Source of the DNA: Scortum barcoo
Lineage: Eukaryota > Chordata > Actinopteri > Centrarchiformes > Terapontidae
Direction: 5' to 3'
Assembly (NCBI GenBank): GCA_023238725.1
Contig: CM041545.1
Span: 12,617,782 to 12,681,781, forward strand
DNA length: 64,000 bases
In this document: one piece after another, positions 35,146 through 46,229 of the stretch
How the letters are laid out: the number at the start of each line of letters is the position of its first letter
Numbering within the stretch: position 1 is the stretch's first letter
Made by a program: the position numbers and the translations under genes
The notes under the pieces: generated by a model
Databases searched by the model: none
Told to the model about the DNA's origin: nothing
What the model saw: only the letters and a program-made list of their open reading frames with translations

Positions 35146-36699
35146 AAGTGTTTTTTTTTTTTAGAGGTGTAGCATACACAGAAGGTTAAAATATATTTCT
35201 ATTTTTAACACGGTTCTTATTTTGATAGTCTTGACCAACCTTCCAGTCTGTAATAACAAGATTATACTCACTCAAGTTAACAACCCTAGAAAAGTCAAAT
35301 GGGACCAGAAACATGAGCAGTCAGAAGATGATACAGGTTTTGAATAAACCCCCAGGACAGCCAGACTTAGTTGAAAGGAGCAAATAAAGCAAACTGTAAA
35401 ATTATTACCCAAAACTATTGTGTGCTCAGTTTCTCTTTTCTGTGCAGTGCAACGTTTCAGGTGTGCTTTCTTTTTCAGTTTTAGCAACAGCAGACATATA
35501 AGAAATGAAGTAAACTGTGTTTGTCTGCTCTAAAATGGCCTAAATTATCATGCCTGACCAACTACCTACAGTTAGTACAGTACTCAATTAACCCCACATT
35601 ACTTACAAAGCCAAGGGTTCATAAGTTAACTGCATTATTTTGGTGGGTTACAGATAAAATTAGTAGATGTAGTACTCCTAACGGTGAGAAGATTGGCTGT
35701 TTCTGTTTGTTTCTAATAGAGATAAGTTACAGTTTTCTTAATGTCTGGGTCGATTTTTTCCACAACGTCAGACAGCACTGGGGCTTGCCCTGGCTGAATT
35801 GTAATTGCTTCAGCTGTTAAGTCCATCTTAAAGGGATCTCCAAAATCAGCACAAACTGTTCCATTGATCTGCCTTTATTCATTTAATAGCTATCATTTCA
35901 GTCAGACAAACTGATGGCCACTGAGAAAAAAAAAAATTAAAGCCTCTTTTTGTATGCTTCTGTGAGAAATCAAGGAGCCATTGTTTTGAATGTTTGTTCA
36001 AAAAAACTGGATACGTGGTGTACCAGGCTGTAAAGACATAAGGTGTGGCACTGTGCTGAGTACAGTGCTATTATAACTGATTGGTATGATTGCAACAGCT
36101 ACAAAAACAAGATCCACATGGTGATAAACCAGATTTTTTCATTATTAAGTTTGACATAAAAGACCCTGACAGTGTGACTTTCACTGAATAATTAGCTGAT
36201 GTTTATCCGCTTTATTTGTCTCATTTATCTTTTTCCACAAATCACAGGTGGTACCTTCGCAGTACGTTTTCGTACACGCCATGAGGCCATTGGTACGCTC
36301 CAGACTAAAAAGTTAGCACTGCAGTTGGTGAACATGCTCTTGTCACGACACGTGGGGACAAAAACGCATTCGCACTGTCATGTTCTCACGTAAGCAGTAA
36401 CACATGCACAGACACTTACATGCACACACAAACACATACGCCCATACAGAGTGGCTTATTACAAGCCCACATCCCATATTGAGGGATTTATTCATCAGAT
36501 TCTGTGTCATCTCTGCTTATCCATGTTGCATTCATTTAAAACTGCCAGTTTTGGTTTAACTGGAAGTCAGAACAGATTTATCAGAGCTATGGGGGGAGAG
36601 TCATTGTAATGTGTCTGGACTGAGAGAGAGAGGGAGTGACGTGAGAGAGCACAATGGTGGAGAGACACCACAGCAGTAGTGGATGGAGCCCCTCAGTCT
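35146..36699. other. AT-rich sequence, no gene seen
   Basis: T12 near 35150 and A11 near 35926. Short plus-strand frames at 35521-35820 and 36199-36393 have no domain or splice sites. Confidence 0.35.
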
Positions 36700-37080
36700 G
36701 CCGCGTCATTCACTCGCAGTTGCCGCATCTTGCCACAGTCATTGTACTGATGATGAGTAAGAGCCTCTTCACTAAAGTGGCTCTAGTGTGTCTGTCGCGT
36801 GGAGGGGATTGATAACGCAGCTCAAGCCGAGCGAGTTGAGACAAAAAACATGCATGTGGCTGCAAAGTGAGCGCTCCACCTGAATGGGAAATGTGTATAC
36901 AGCACAGCGAACGAAGGCCATCCAGGCAGACTGACAGGCACTCCTTCTGCATCCACATCCTGTCCTCCTTGTTTACTCCGAAGGCTCTCTTTTGCATTGG
37001 CTACAATACCTTGATGTCACCCATCGATTGTCAGCAGTTAAAGAGACGTGCGCAATGCCCTGATTAGCATACAATTAGGA
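36700..37080. promoter_or_regulatory. conserved-element-like island
   Basis: Complex sequence ending in ACCCATCGATTGTCAGCAG, GACGTGCGCAATGCCCTG and ATTAGCATACAATTAGGA: two TAATTG/TTAG-type words with retained CpG. A 95-codon minus-strand frame lacks splice sites. Confidence 0.35.
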
Positions 37081-37099
37081 ATGACCTGCTGCCCCTGGG

Positions 37100-37162
37100 A
37101 CCGGACGGAGCGAGGGATGGATGGAGGGCTTTAGAGGGAGCGAGGGATGGAGGGAGCGGCAG
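37100..37162. repeat. two-copy tandem duplication of about 30 bp
   Basis: GGAGCGAGGGATGGATGGAG at about 37107 recurs as GGAGCGAGGGATGGAGGGAG at about 37138. It is purine-rich, so replication slippage is the simple explanation. Confidence 0.75.
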
Positions 37163-37544
37163 CCTGACACAGTGGCTTCTGTTTCTGCTGACACGTGCAG
37201 GACAGTGGCGGGGTCTCAGAGGGCACCGTGGGCCAAGGTGTGCCAAACCTGTATTGACGTCTGGGAGAGGTGTCTCGGCCGCGCTGACAGACGCCACCAT
37301 GAGGGCTTAATGACCGTCGCGGCCAGGGAAAAGGTGTATAAATGTGTGAGTGTGTCTGTATATCGGTGTGTGAAATAGAGTGAGTGCCTGTTGAGAGAGT
37401 TAGAGAAGTGATTGAGGACTTTTTAACACTTAACACAGCAAATGCAAGCACCTGCATGATGACCTATTTGGAAAGTACACATCAGGTTAGTTTAGCGCTC
37501 TGACCAACCTTCATTTTTTTCTGTTCATCCATGTGGTGATTATT
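37163..37544. other. unique sequence, no gene seen
   Basis: 37190-37330 keeps several CpGs (GGCCGCGCTGACAGACG, GACCGTCGCGGCC) and may extend the neighbouring island; the rest is ordinary. Confidence 0.3.
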
Positions 37545-37810
37545 TTTCTTTTTATGAAATGTCAGAAAATTGTGAACATTTTCCAGCCCCCAGTGTGACA
37601 CCGTCTAATACCTTGATTTGTTTCACCAGTGGTACAAAATCCAACTTATTTCGTTAACAGTGATACTAAAAATGAGCAAATCCTCACATTTAAGAGCCTG
37701 TAAACAGCGAATGTTTGCCCCTTTGTCAATGAATGACAATTAACTAGTTATATAATTAATTAATTAATTAGTTGTATAATAGATACTAATTAGTAATAGA
37801 TTAACTAATC
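37545..37810 (+). repeat. dispersed repeat, family with 51358 (copy 1)
   Basis: ATGTCAGAAAATTGTGAACA at the left and GAGCAAATCCTCACATTTAA in the middle, followed by TTAATTAATTAATTAG, are the ordered words of a very common teleost repeat. The second word aligns with AAAATCCTCACAACTGAGAG at 51526 in this window. Non-coding and decayed. Confidence 0.65.
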
Positions 37811-37929
37811 ATTTCTATCATGCATCACTTTTTAGTCATGAAAGAGGTGTGGGTCTATGAATGGTATTGTTGGTGTGTTTGTCAAGTGGTCCCGACCAAA
37901 ATGAGGTTATGTATTATATATGTGTACAT

Positions 37930-38110
37930 TTTGTCTATATGTATAATAGTGGCTTTTCCTCTAGGGCTGCCATGAAGTAGTTTTGAGGACCATTATGAGG
38001 TCAAACTTGGTATTTCTCCAGTACTTTGGTTGATCACTAAATATGTGCAGATTATAGGGATTCTCATCAGTCTTGGCTGTACTTTATGTTTCGTGCTGAA
38101 CTCACATTAT
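37930..38110 (+). repeat. dispersed repeat, family with 19390 and 33286 (copy 3)
   Basis: TTTTCCTCTAGGGCTGCCAT, then GAGGTCAAACTTGG, then GGTTGATCACTAAATATGTG and CATCAGTCTTGGCTGTACTT. The last two align with copy 2, and the final word with copy 1. Same strand as both. Confidence 0.65.
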
Positions 38111-38584
38111 CTAAAATCGATACTTGAAATTGAATTCTTGATCCGAAACTTGCTCCTCCTGTGCAGCCGGTTGTTTTAGTTTTTCCTGAAACAGCAAAAA
38201 TAATCTCAGAAGGCACAGAGATGTTCACTCATGTCATCAGAGTAAATTATTTGAACTTTGCCTTTTTGAACTGTGTGTTAAATGGTTGCAAGTGAGTCAC
38301 TGCGGTGAAAATGTGCAGCGCGGCTGTTGGTTAACTGTCCATGAATTCATATGAGTAGAACATGCTGAAATATAAAAATGTTCCACGAGAATGAAGCATT
38401 GCTTTGGGAAACTGTTGTAATTCTCTCGCTGACCTCTTAATGATCTCACGTGCCTTTACTTTAATGGATATTCATGTGTGCGACGATTTGACCTTTCTAT
38501 TATCTCCTCCTGTGTGATCTGTTGTCATCTCACTCTTCCCATTCTTCTCCCCTCTCTCTCCCCCCTCTGCCGACACACCTTATA
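38111..38584. other. unique sequence, no gene seen
   Basis: Ordinary complexity, ending in a pyrimidine tract at 38530-38570. No exon follows it with a usable frame. Confidence 0.3.
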
Positions 38585-38800
38585 GGCCCGGGCTGGCTAC
38601 CTCTGCAGCCGCAGCAGTGAAGCCTTAATCAGAGGTGCGTATCAATACTATCGAACCCAGAAATCCCCTTGTGTCCCATGGCGTTTGTTCTGATGCATTG
38701 ATGCACTATTGACGGAAACAGGACGGCCAACAGTGACAAATTAAAATGTCAGCCGTGGCAAAGGTGAGCCTCGCCTCTCCTCGCCACGTCCTTAAGTTGG
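38585..38800. promoter_or_regulatory. conserved-element-like island
   Basis: GGCCCGGGCTGGCTACCTCT, GAAGCCTTAATCAGAGG, GCGTATCAATACTATCG, then the tandem TGATGCATTGATGCAC followed by TATTGACGG. ATTGATGCA (38697-38705) recurs at 60223 in another island. ATCAAT/ATTGAT words resemble PBX/TALE and CUX-type sites. Confidence 0.42.
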
Positions 38801-41384
38801 GGTGACAGGCCATCAGCTGAACGATTCCTGATAAAATGCTGACACCTCACTCAGACACACACATACGCACACCAACAAGGGCATCGGTGACAAGGGGAGT
38901 TGCATATTGAAAGGAAGTGAGTCAGGTGAGAGGACGGCGGGATAAACTGTGACATAATGTTAGAATGGAGCTTTTTTTTTTTTAAAAAAGCAGCTCCTCT
39001 TTCACGTTACAGCCTCAATTACGGATCACTTATTCAACCACTTCTTTATGTCTCAGTAAAATATGATTATAGAGTACTGATGAACACTGTAATTGCACAA
39101 ATGAGGGTTAGGGTTGAGAATGCTTTCCCAGAATTAGACAAATTATAATGCTGGTGCACAGTTGTGTCATTTAGCATGAGTAGGCTTGATGCACATTGAT
39201 TTCATGCAGTGTGTTTGGAGGAGTGAGATGAAATGAAGACAGAGTGACGGAGGACACGAGTGCTAGGCATGCTGTCAACATTTAAATATCATCAGGCCCT
39301 TGTGCGTAAAGCGCTCCCACCCGTCTTCCCACACACACGACACACAGATAGAGTATATGATAGCTGTAAAAAAAAAAAAAAAAAAAAAGAAAAAAGTGAA
39401 AAATACTGAACAAGCTTTACAAGAACTTAAGCCTCCTCCTCCTCTCTTTTCCGACTCTCTTTTGACTATCTTGACAACTGATCTGGATGTAATTGTGGGT
39501 ACATATGAATGTACTCTTCCGCGCATTAATCTGTCAATGTCATTCTCCTGATGTTCCAGCTGTTCTTTGGTTGTAATGGCGCTGCACTGCTGACGAGCGC
39601 AACTCTGACAGCCAACTGTCCAACCAGCCCGGGATGGCGACGGTACCCCGGCCTCAGGAGAGCCCTTATCAACCAACCAGGGTCAAGGACTGCCACTGAT
39701 TGACAGTCTCACTTAAGTTAGATCTACATTAAGTCATTGTGTTTACACGACATGCATCCCAACTTCCAGGGACTAACGAGTGCCTCGACTGTAAGGGTGT
39801 CTGGTTTCCCAGGCCAGAAGACTGCTCTGATATCTTGCTGTTGTAAGTAATGGATGGAGGGAGTGGTACTGTCGGTATCAGGTTTGTTTTATTCATGTTC
39901 TCTGTTGCAATATTAAGCCCGCTATCGAGCCATCCTTGACTGACCTGTGCTACCTCTGCAGTATGAACAGACCAACTCCCCACCTTGCTCCTGCGTAGTC
40001 CAGATTCAGCCTGATCAACATGAGCTGTGGTCTAATTTCATCAGCATGCGATTTACAGAACAACCATTAGCATAGCATCTGTCAACACAGTCCTATACAT
40101 CTTGTGAAAAATGCTTTTATATAAGGATGAATCTGCCTGTACAGTACCCCTGATTGTTTTGCAAATGGTGTTGGGATATGATGCTTATGCTTTTAAAAAT
40201 AAAAAAAAAACGAGTAGTAAAAGTCAAACAGGTCAGCCGCTCCTACCCCCCCACTGCTGCTGCTCCAATCCCCTCACTCGTTCTCCGATAGACAAACAGC
40301 TCTGAGTTTGTTCTGTCCTCTGCCGAAAGTCACCTGTCATTGAAAGTTTGGCATCATCCGCATGAATCAATAAAATAAATATCTTACCCTCTAAGATTCA
40401 TAAACCCCCCCCTCACTGTGAGTACATTTTACTGGACTGTTTGTGCAACACTGAAACACTTTCTGTGTGCGCAGGATGATGAAGAACAGTTCATTTTATT
40501 TTCCCCACAATTAGTAATCTTACCACAAAGCTAAAAAGTGTGAAGTCCTCCATTCAACACAAGGGGTTGACTTTTCTTAGGTATTCATTGAAGTTTCATC
40601 ACTGTAAAACTGTATAAAAATGTAAAAACCATATTAAGGTTCAAGTGGTTTTCTTAAAGATCTCCATCCATCTCCAAATGCAAAATAGCAAAGTCTCAGG
40701 TTTTTTTTTCCTCCTACTTGGACCACAAACAGCAAAATTGTGCTTCCTTCGAATGAGAATCGAATGGGTCCTCGCTTTCCAAAAACGACATTTTTCTCAT
40801 CCAGAATAAAATGTGTGTCTGAGTTTTTGCATTTACCCACATCAGAGAATATTTTAAACATTCTGTGGTGGGGAAATTGCCAGCTTAGTGTGGACAAAAG
40901 GCCAAAGTAGAGAGAAAAACATCATTAGATTTAGCGTAATGTTGTTCCACAGAAGGGAATGTGCACAGGTGTTTTTTCAAAGACATTTGTTCCTTTTGTA
41001 CCTGAGCAGCATGAGCATATTTTTCTTTTTGTTCATTATCAACACAAAGTATCTTATAAAACATCAAAATAAAGGATTTTAATTCATGAATTCAAGCGAC
41101 TACAAAAAAACATTTTGTGTTGATTATGGAGGTCCCTGTGGACAAAAGCGTTGGTGTTTCACCACCACCTCTGTTGTAAAAATCTTGATCTGGCTAGCGC
41201 ATGCATTTGTTTTGGACGAGAGTGAAAGAAAGTTGCAACTTATTTTTAATACTATTTTTCCTTTTTAGACGTGTTTCTTTTCAGGATGCATAGCAATGAA
41301 GTAATGTATTTGTCTGTGGCTATTTAAGATGAATAACTGTAATATGAAGATGGTGAAACAAATTTTCATACCATTCATTCATAC
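38801..41384. other. long stretch without recognised gene
   Basis: Contains A21 at 39368-39388. A moderately complex segment (39560-39990) has frames open on the minus strand but no domain. AT-rich sequence at 40540-41380 may include an old, unclassified repeat. No exon recognised. Confidence 0.35.
39368..39388. repeat. poly-A run
   Basis: About 21 A residues followed by GAAAAAAG. Could be a retroposon tail, but no body is recognised upstream. Confidence 0.85.
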
Positions 41385-41780
41385 CTAATGCGAGGTTACA
41401 TGTTCCCTCCTCCCTACTCCCTGTTTGGGCGTGGGGCCGGCAGCAGCTCTTGAGATGGACCTTTTATTCATGTCTATGTAGCGCTGAGTGTTTGATCCCA
41501 GACCACCCTGAATCCCCACCAGATTAGCAAACTTTCTGTTGCTGCCATTACACAGGTTAAGCCCATGTTTAAACATAGGATAAAGGTGATCACCCAGAAC
41601 ACCTTTTTGTATTGATTTGCAGTGACTTTTGCCTCTAAGGGGACAAGTGGACATATAAACCATGCCAGCAAAATGCCTCCCATGTCCTGAAAGAGCCACC
41701 AGATCCCCTGATTACAGGGGTCAGGTTTTTCCTCTAATTTATCACCCATCTGTAGCTCAGGAGCAAGGCCTATATAAAAT
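41385..41780 (-). pseudogene. Tc1-like transposase fragment, frameshifted
   Basis: Reading the minus strand, one frame gives PLVPLEAKVTANQYKK (about 41650-41603). The story continues one frame over as GVLGDHLYPMFKH (about 41602-41564). Together these are the ordered text of the mid-domain of a Tc1-like DDE transposase abundant in fish, lying after the first catalytic Asp region. Upstream GGILLAWF fits the block before it. The shift falls in an A-run near 41603. The downstream part containing the remaining catalytic residues is missing or unrecognisable (a GPTP word near the end may be the C-terminal remnant). A normal Tc1-like transposase is about 340 residues, so only about a quarter is readable. 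It is inactive. Terminal repeats were not found. Recognition is from memory of the family. Confidence 0.7.
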
Positions 41781-42227
41781 GTTACTTTATAAGGCAGTTG
41801 TATTACAGTAATGACCACTTTGACCTAACGTTAAACCTCCATGGACTGTAAAACCATGTCTCGCAATATATTTCATAAATAAAATTGAGATATTACATAG
41901 CTGTCTAGGAGGAAAGGGCCAATTCAGGATCAGTTTTGAATCATTTCAAATCCTGCAGTTCTCTCTGTCAGTTGAGCGACTGACCATTGTTTACTTTTCA
42001 CTTTTTCGTCCATGCTCTATCACTGTCCCTTTTAGCTTTTCTTTGTTCTTCACTCATTTCTTTTCTTTTATCTTTGCTGATCCTGCCCACGTATTAGCAC
42101 TAACCACAAAATATAACATCACACGTCGTTGCCCTAAAGAAAAATCTCCTCCTGCTTCCTTCTACTTTTTTTAACATGCTATTCGCTGCCAAACTTTGCC
42201 AGGGAAGATGCAAACGTTGACCATATA
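41781..42227. other. AT-rich sequence, nothing recognised
   Basis: May include flanks of the Tc1-like copy; no terminal repeats seen. Confidence 0.3.
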
Positions 42228-42336
42228 GAAATAGCCAGTCTTCTCGCTCTTAATTTATTTTGTTTATGTAGGTCATATAGAGGGATCAGTATTAAAGACT
42301 GTTTCATACCCAGTTAAAAGCTGTGTATATCTGTAC
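42228..42336 (+). repeat. unnamed dispersed repeat, family with 55071 (copy 1)
   Basis: AGAAATAGCCAGT, then GGTCATATAGAGGGATCAGT and GACTGTTTCATACCCAGTTA appear in the same order as AGAAATGGCCAGT, GGTCATATAGAGGCATCGGT and GACTGTTTCATAACCAATTA at 55071-55184. Two diverged copies of one family. Confidence 0.65.
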
Positions 42337-43904
42337 CAATGAGAGTATGTGTGGAGACAGTCAATAAGGTCCTTGGCTCATTTTAGACAGATGTCACAGC
42401 TGTGATAGGGTAATCGGTCACTTCTATTTCTGTCTCTGTTTTTTTGCTCAGTTTCAGTCTTTCTCTCCCCCGTGTGACAAATGGACACCACACAAGTCCA
42501 TGAGTAATTTTCCAGCGATTAATTTGCGCTGTATATTTTTTGCAGCAATATTTGTGTAACAGTAAGTCATTTCAGCATTTCATAGTGTTGACCAGCGTGT
42601 TCGTCTTATTTTTGGCAGCTTGCACATACACATACAGACAGTGCTGAAAAGAGTCTCTGGGAAGCTTCTCAATTCTGGTCATTTGATGCAAATTTTTTTA
42701 TACAGAGGGAAAGAAAACAATTTAACTGAGCATGGATAAATAACAACCTGTCAAAACTATTATATTAGAAAGTGAATGAGTAATGTTTGATTAAATTAGC
42801 GTTTAGCTCCTTGAGACTGATATGAAAGGAACTGCAGATAGAACAAGAATTTAACACAGTGCTGCAGTAAAATGCTGCACAAAGATATGCATAAAGTTTC
42901 TTTGCTGAGCGAGGAGAGTGGACATGTTACAGGTTACATTAGTCATAAATAAATAATTTGCATGTCTCTCCATTGTTTACATTTTGCTGTGCAAGGGAGC
43001 CAGTACCTTAGTGGGCCATTATAACTACATTACATGGGATGCACTTGTTATACATTCTCTGTGACAGTGGGTGTTAATGTTCTGGAGTCTGGAGACTAAG
43101 AAAAAGTGACTGAAAAGTCTAATTTACTGGGACCAGATCAATTAATCAATGAAGTGATTTTGTGGCCACTTGGGGTCAGGGAAAACTAAGTTGTAAACTC
43201 AACATTGAGATGTTGTCGTGTCATATGGCTTGCTGGTGACTGCTTCTTATTTACACATCCAGCAGACGCAGAGCAAAATTAGCATTCATTTGAAGTCATG
43301 TGTCTGAATATTCACTCCCCTTTTGGCTCTGTTTTGGTCTCCACCAACAACACTGATGGGAGCAGTGAAAATGATAAAAAATACTAAAATGCTGGGCCGT
43401 ACAGCCAAAACAATGAGCTTACAGACACTGAAATACTTCATGTAGCTGAGGTGAATTGTAGAATCGGTTGGTGATTATTTGTGCATTTGTCACGATGAGC
43501 TCCTCCTTTCACACCCCCACATACAGTAATTTGACCCATTGTTTATATAAAAGATATTGATTATAGCAGCTTTAACAGCTTTATGTCGACTGAGAATCCC
43601 AAAGGGCAATACAGAAATGAGCAAGGTCGAAATTCTGTGACCTGCCTTGTTCATGCTCACTGCTTAGCGCTTAAAGACCGTCTCCTTCATGTCACAACAA
43701 AGTGTACTCTCAGCCTTGTTACAGAAAGTCGTTCCTGCCTTATTTCCCTTCATCTCCATCATTTCTCATCTATTACCAACCTTCTCTCTCGCTTTCCTCT
43801 TTGCCTCGTTTTCATTATCCCCCTCCCTCCTCGTCGCTTCGCCCTCTCATCTGCATCTCTTGCTCCCTACCTACGTTTCCTCGCCGCCTTCCCCCGTGGT
43901 GGAG
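42337..43904. other. unique sequence, long pyrimidine tract at the end
   Basis: AT-rich until about 43700, then pyrimidine-rich to about 43895 (CTTTCCTCTTTGCCTCG, CCCCCTCCCTCCTCG). The tract could serve as a polypyrimidine tract for the candidate exon that follows. A 216-codon plus-strand frame from 43689 is mostly low-complexity Ser/Leu/Pro from this tract. Confidence 0.35.
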
Positions 43905-44040
43905 GCGCGGCCCGGACCTAGTGGTCGTGGGGTTCCAGATGGTCTGGCTGGCAGAAGGTTCAGAACTGACCCCTCGGCAGCTGATCCTGTCCTACCTCAA
44001 ACCCCAGGGGGTCTGGGAGGGAACACGTATCTCAGGCAAG
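43905..44040 (+). other. candidate exon-like segment of unknown product
   Basis: In one plus-strand frame the translation runs DLVVVGFQMVWLAEGSELTP then RQLILSYLKPQGVWEGTRIS. Codons are strongly G/C-ending (GTC, CTG, CAG, ATC, CTC), unlike any other frame in the window. A long pyrimidine tract lies just upstream with AG dinucleotides at about 43903 and 43920. Downstream, CTCAGGCAAG near 44037 could be a GC-type splice donor, which is rare. There is no ATG start, no stop to close it, and no family I recognise. It could be a real internal exon, an alternative exon, or a chance open stretch of about 45 codons in a GC-richer patch. Confidence 0.22.
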
Positions 44041-44580
44041 ATGAGAGGCAGAGGACAGGAAAGGGACCGGGGGCTGGTGGAGAATTGCGTAACAGCCGAA
44101 CCTGTCATTTACTGCATCTCATCCTCAAACAGTCTGAGGCTGTTTCTTTCAAAGTGCCTGCACTTCAGAGTTGTTTGAAGCAGAAGCACACACACTTTGC
44201 TATCACTCAAGTGCTGTGTAACAAAAAAAACAAAAAAAAAAAAACTGACTTGAACGGTAGAGGGAGGGAGTTGGGAAAAGGGAAAAAAAAAACAGATCAT
44301 TTTACAGACAGAAATGTGAGAGAGAATTCAAGACAATGAGGGAGAGAGAGGATGGGAAGGAAGAAGACTCAGCGAGGCATGGATGACAGCTTGTGACGCC
44401 ACATTAGTCATTGTGCAGGAAGACAGAGGTGTCTACACGGCCTCTTTAGTGCTGTCTCCTCTAATGGCTGTGTGTGTGTTTGAGGAAGTGCGGTGCCCAC
44501 AGCCTATGGTGCGTCCCGCCAATGCTGCCTGTGTTTAGACAGCGGCTGCAGCAGTGTTGATGGAAACACACAGGGGGAGC
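44041..44580. other. unique sequence, no gene seen
   Basis: A-rich at 44221-44295, purine-rich to 44370. Nothing else supportable. Confidence 0.3.
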
Positions 44581-44620
44581 GAGAGGGGGAGGGAGAGGGA
44601 GGGAGGGAGGGAGGGGGAGC
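44581..44620 (+). repeat. GGGA tract, potential G-quadruplex
   Basis: At least seven runs of three or more G separated by single A or short GA spacers (GGGAGGGAGGGAGGG core). Confidence 0.75.
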
Positions 44621-44719
44621 AGGGCAGTGCTAATTGGGACAGAAGATCGGGGTCAGGAAGAAAGGAGGAGAAGGGAAGAGGAGTAGAGGAGAGACAGGGA
44701 GTCCTCAAGCCCTCCGGTG

Positions 44720-44950
44720 GCTCACTCTGCTTAATGATGCGTCTCTCTCGTAATTAGCAGACGGTAATTAACGCTCGGATCACCTGGGTCTCTGCGGGTC
44801 ACATTCCCCCTCTCCGCCACTCCACATCCACGCCTCGCTACAAACGAGCGCCAGTCACATCCCTGTGGCCCGGGTCCGCAGACCTCCCAGCAGCCCCTGT
44901 GGCCCAGGCTTCGCTAATAAAAGCATTCCTTCCATATGGGACGCACATTT
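44720..44950. promoter_or_regulatory. conserved-element-like island with paired TAATTA/TTAATT words
   Basis: CTTAATGATGCGTC, CTCGTAATTAGCAG and ACGGTAATTAACGCTCGG lie within 50 bp. Then comes CpG-retaining GC-rich sequence (CGCTACAAACGAGCGCCAG) and GCTAATAAAAGC at 44911. Dense homeodomain cores and preserved CpGs make this a good enhancer candidate. Confidence 0.43.
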
Positions 44951-45189
44951 TATGGATTTATCTATGGCTGTGTCTAAACCAGCTTGTGTTTATTTTCTTG
45001 TGTACGTGTTTGTCTGTTTGTCCCTGCTTCAGCACTGCTTCACTGCAAGTGTGTGTGTGTGTGTGTGCAGCACGGTAAGCAAAAGTTTATATGGGAGGCA
45101 GCCAGTGTTTTGTACACACACACGGTCTGTCAGGCTGTGTTAGAGCGGGCCTCACCTCCAGGCTGGTTTAAATATTAAGACTAAGTGGT

Positions 45190-45340
45190 GGCTCAGCATG
45201 CATATTTTAATTCATGCATCTTGTGTGGATGCAGGAAGTGGCACATCACCGGCCATTGAACGCAGCGCAACTTCATGCTCCAACTTAATTGTCGTCATGT
45301 GAATCAGTTAGATTGCGCGCGGTTACCTGGACCTAATGGG
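45190..45340. promoter_or_regulatory. conserved-element-like island with two ATGCAT palindromes
   Basis: ATGCAT at 45198-45203 and again at 45214-45219, separated by ATTTTAATTC. Then CACCGGCCATTGAACGCAG, AACTTAATTGTCGTC and TAGATTGCGCGCGGTTACC. ATGCAT is half of POU-dimer (MORE-type) sites, though the 10-bp gap is not the classical spacing. Confidence 0.4.
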
Positions 45341-45479
45341 CCAAACACACTGTGCGTGACAGAAATAGGCACTCGCGCGCATAAACACACATTTGGTCGC
45401 TCACAAGCACATGCAAAGAAAAATACACACAGATGGTGGCGCAAGACACAATATGCTTTTGCTGGCTTGCTGCACGACC

Positions 45480-45735
45480 GTTAATAAAACATGGAGTTGG
45501 TGAGACATTCATTCCAGACAAACCCATCTCCAAACAAGGCTTTGTGCTTAATAATACAGAGATGAATTTATCCATATCTCCTCTCCTTTATTTCTTCTTC
45601 ACTTCTTTGCCCTGCGATTGGGTCATGTTGGGTTTTGCCCCCCAAGGGATGGCGATGGCCCGTGGGATGTTCGCTTTCTTATTAATTGAATTTTAAAGTG
45701 ACCTTGCAGTGCTATTGATCTTCATTTGATAAAAC
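45480..45735. promoter_or_regulatory. conserved-element-like island
   Basis: GTTAATAAAACATGGAG, GACATTCATTCCAGACAAAC, a middle with GCCCTGCGATTGGGTCATG, and an end with CTTATTAATTGAATTTTAAA and GCTATTGATCTTCATTTG. Repeat-free and complex over its whole length. Confidence 0.35.
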
Positions 45736-46229
45736 ACACACACCCACTCACACACAGCGAGAGAGAGAGACACACACATCCATCCTGCCTCATGCATCCT
45801 TCACTAGCTCAAGGTTAGCGTAGCAGCAAAGTAAGCAGCGAGTCAGAGTGCTTCGTGGTGTGGATTATTTGTCAGAGTTCTGTGATGGCTGAAGTTTGGG
45901 AGTTGTGCTGAGCCGTGCAATAAAGGTGGGAGAGGCCGGCGGGAGAGGCGAGAGGAGAAGAAGAAGGTGGAGGAAGGGGAGCATGGAGTGTGAGCGAAAG
46001 AAGGAAGGAAGTAGGGTGGGAGGGTGCGTGTCCAAAGTGCTCTGTGAAGTCAGTGTGGTGGTGTTGTGGTGGAGTGGGGGGGGGCAAAGACAGAAAAAGG
46101 CAGAGCAAAGGGTGTTATTGTGTTACTGGATTTTAAAGAAGTGAAGAGGAAGTGAGCGCAGGGCACAGCCAGGTGTGAGGGAGAGAAAAGACTTCTCTGA
46201 CCTATTTTAAAAGAGTTTGGATGCTGCTT
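45736..46229. other. CA/GA units and G-rich sequence, no gene seen
   Basis: CA/GA units at 45734-45778, then a purine-rich block at 45920-46100 that opens 80-codon frames by bias. Confidence 0.4.

Noticed and set aside
39275..39676. 133-codon minus-strand frame
   Set aside because: Includes a run of Phe from the poly-A tract and no domain.
43689..44339. Longest open frame in the window (216 codons, plus strand)
   Set aside because: Its first third is Ser/Leu/Pro from a pyrimidine tract and its end is Lys-rich from A-runs. The coding-like stretch nearby is in a different frame.
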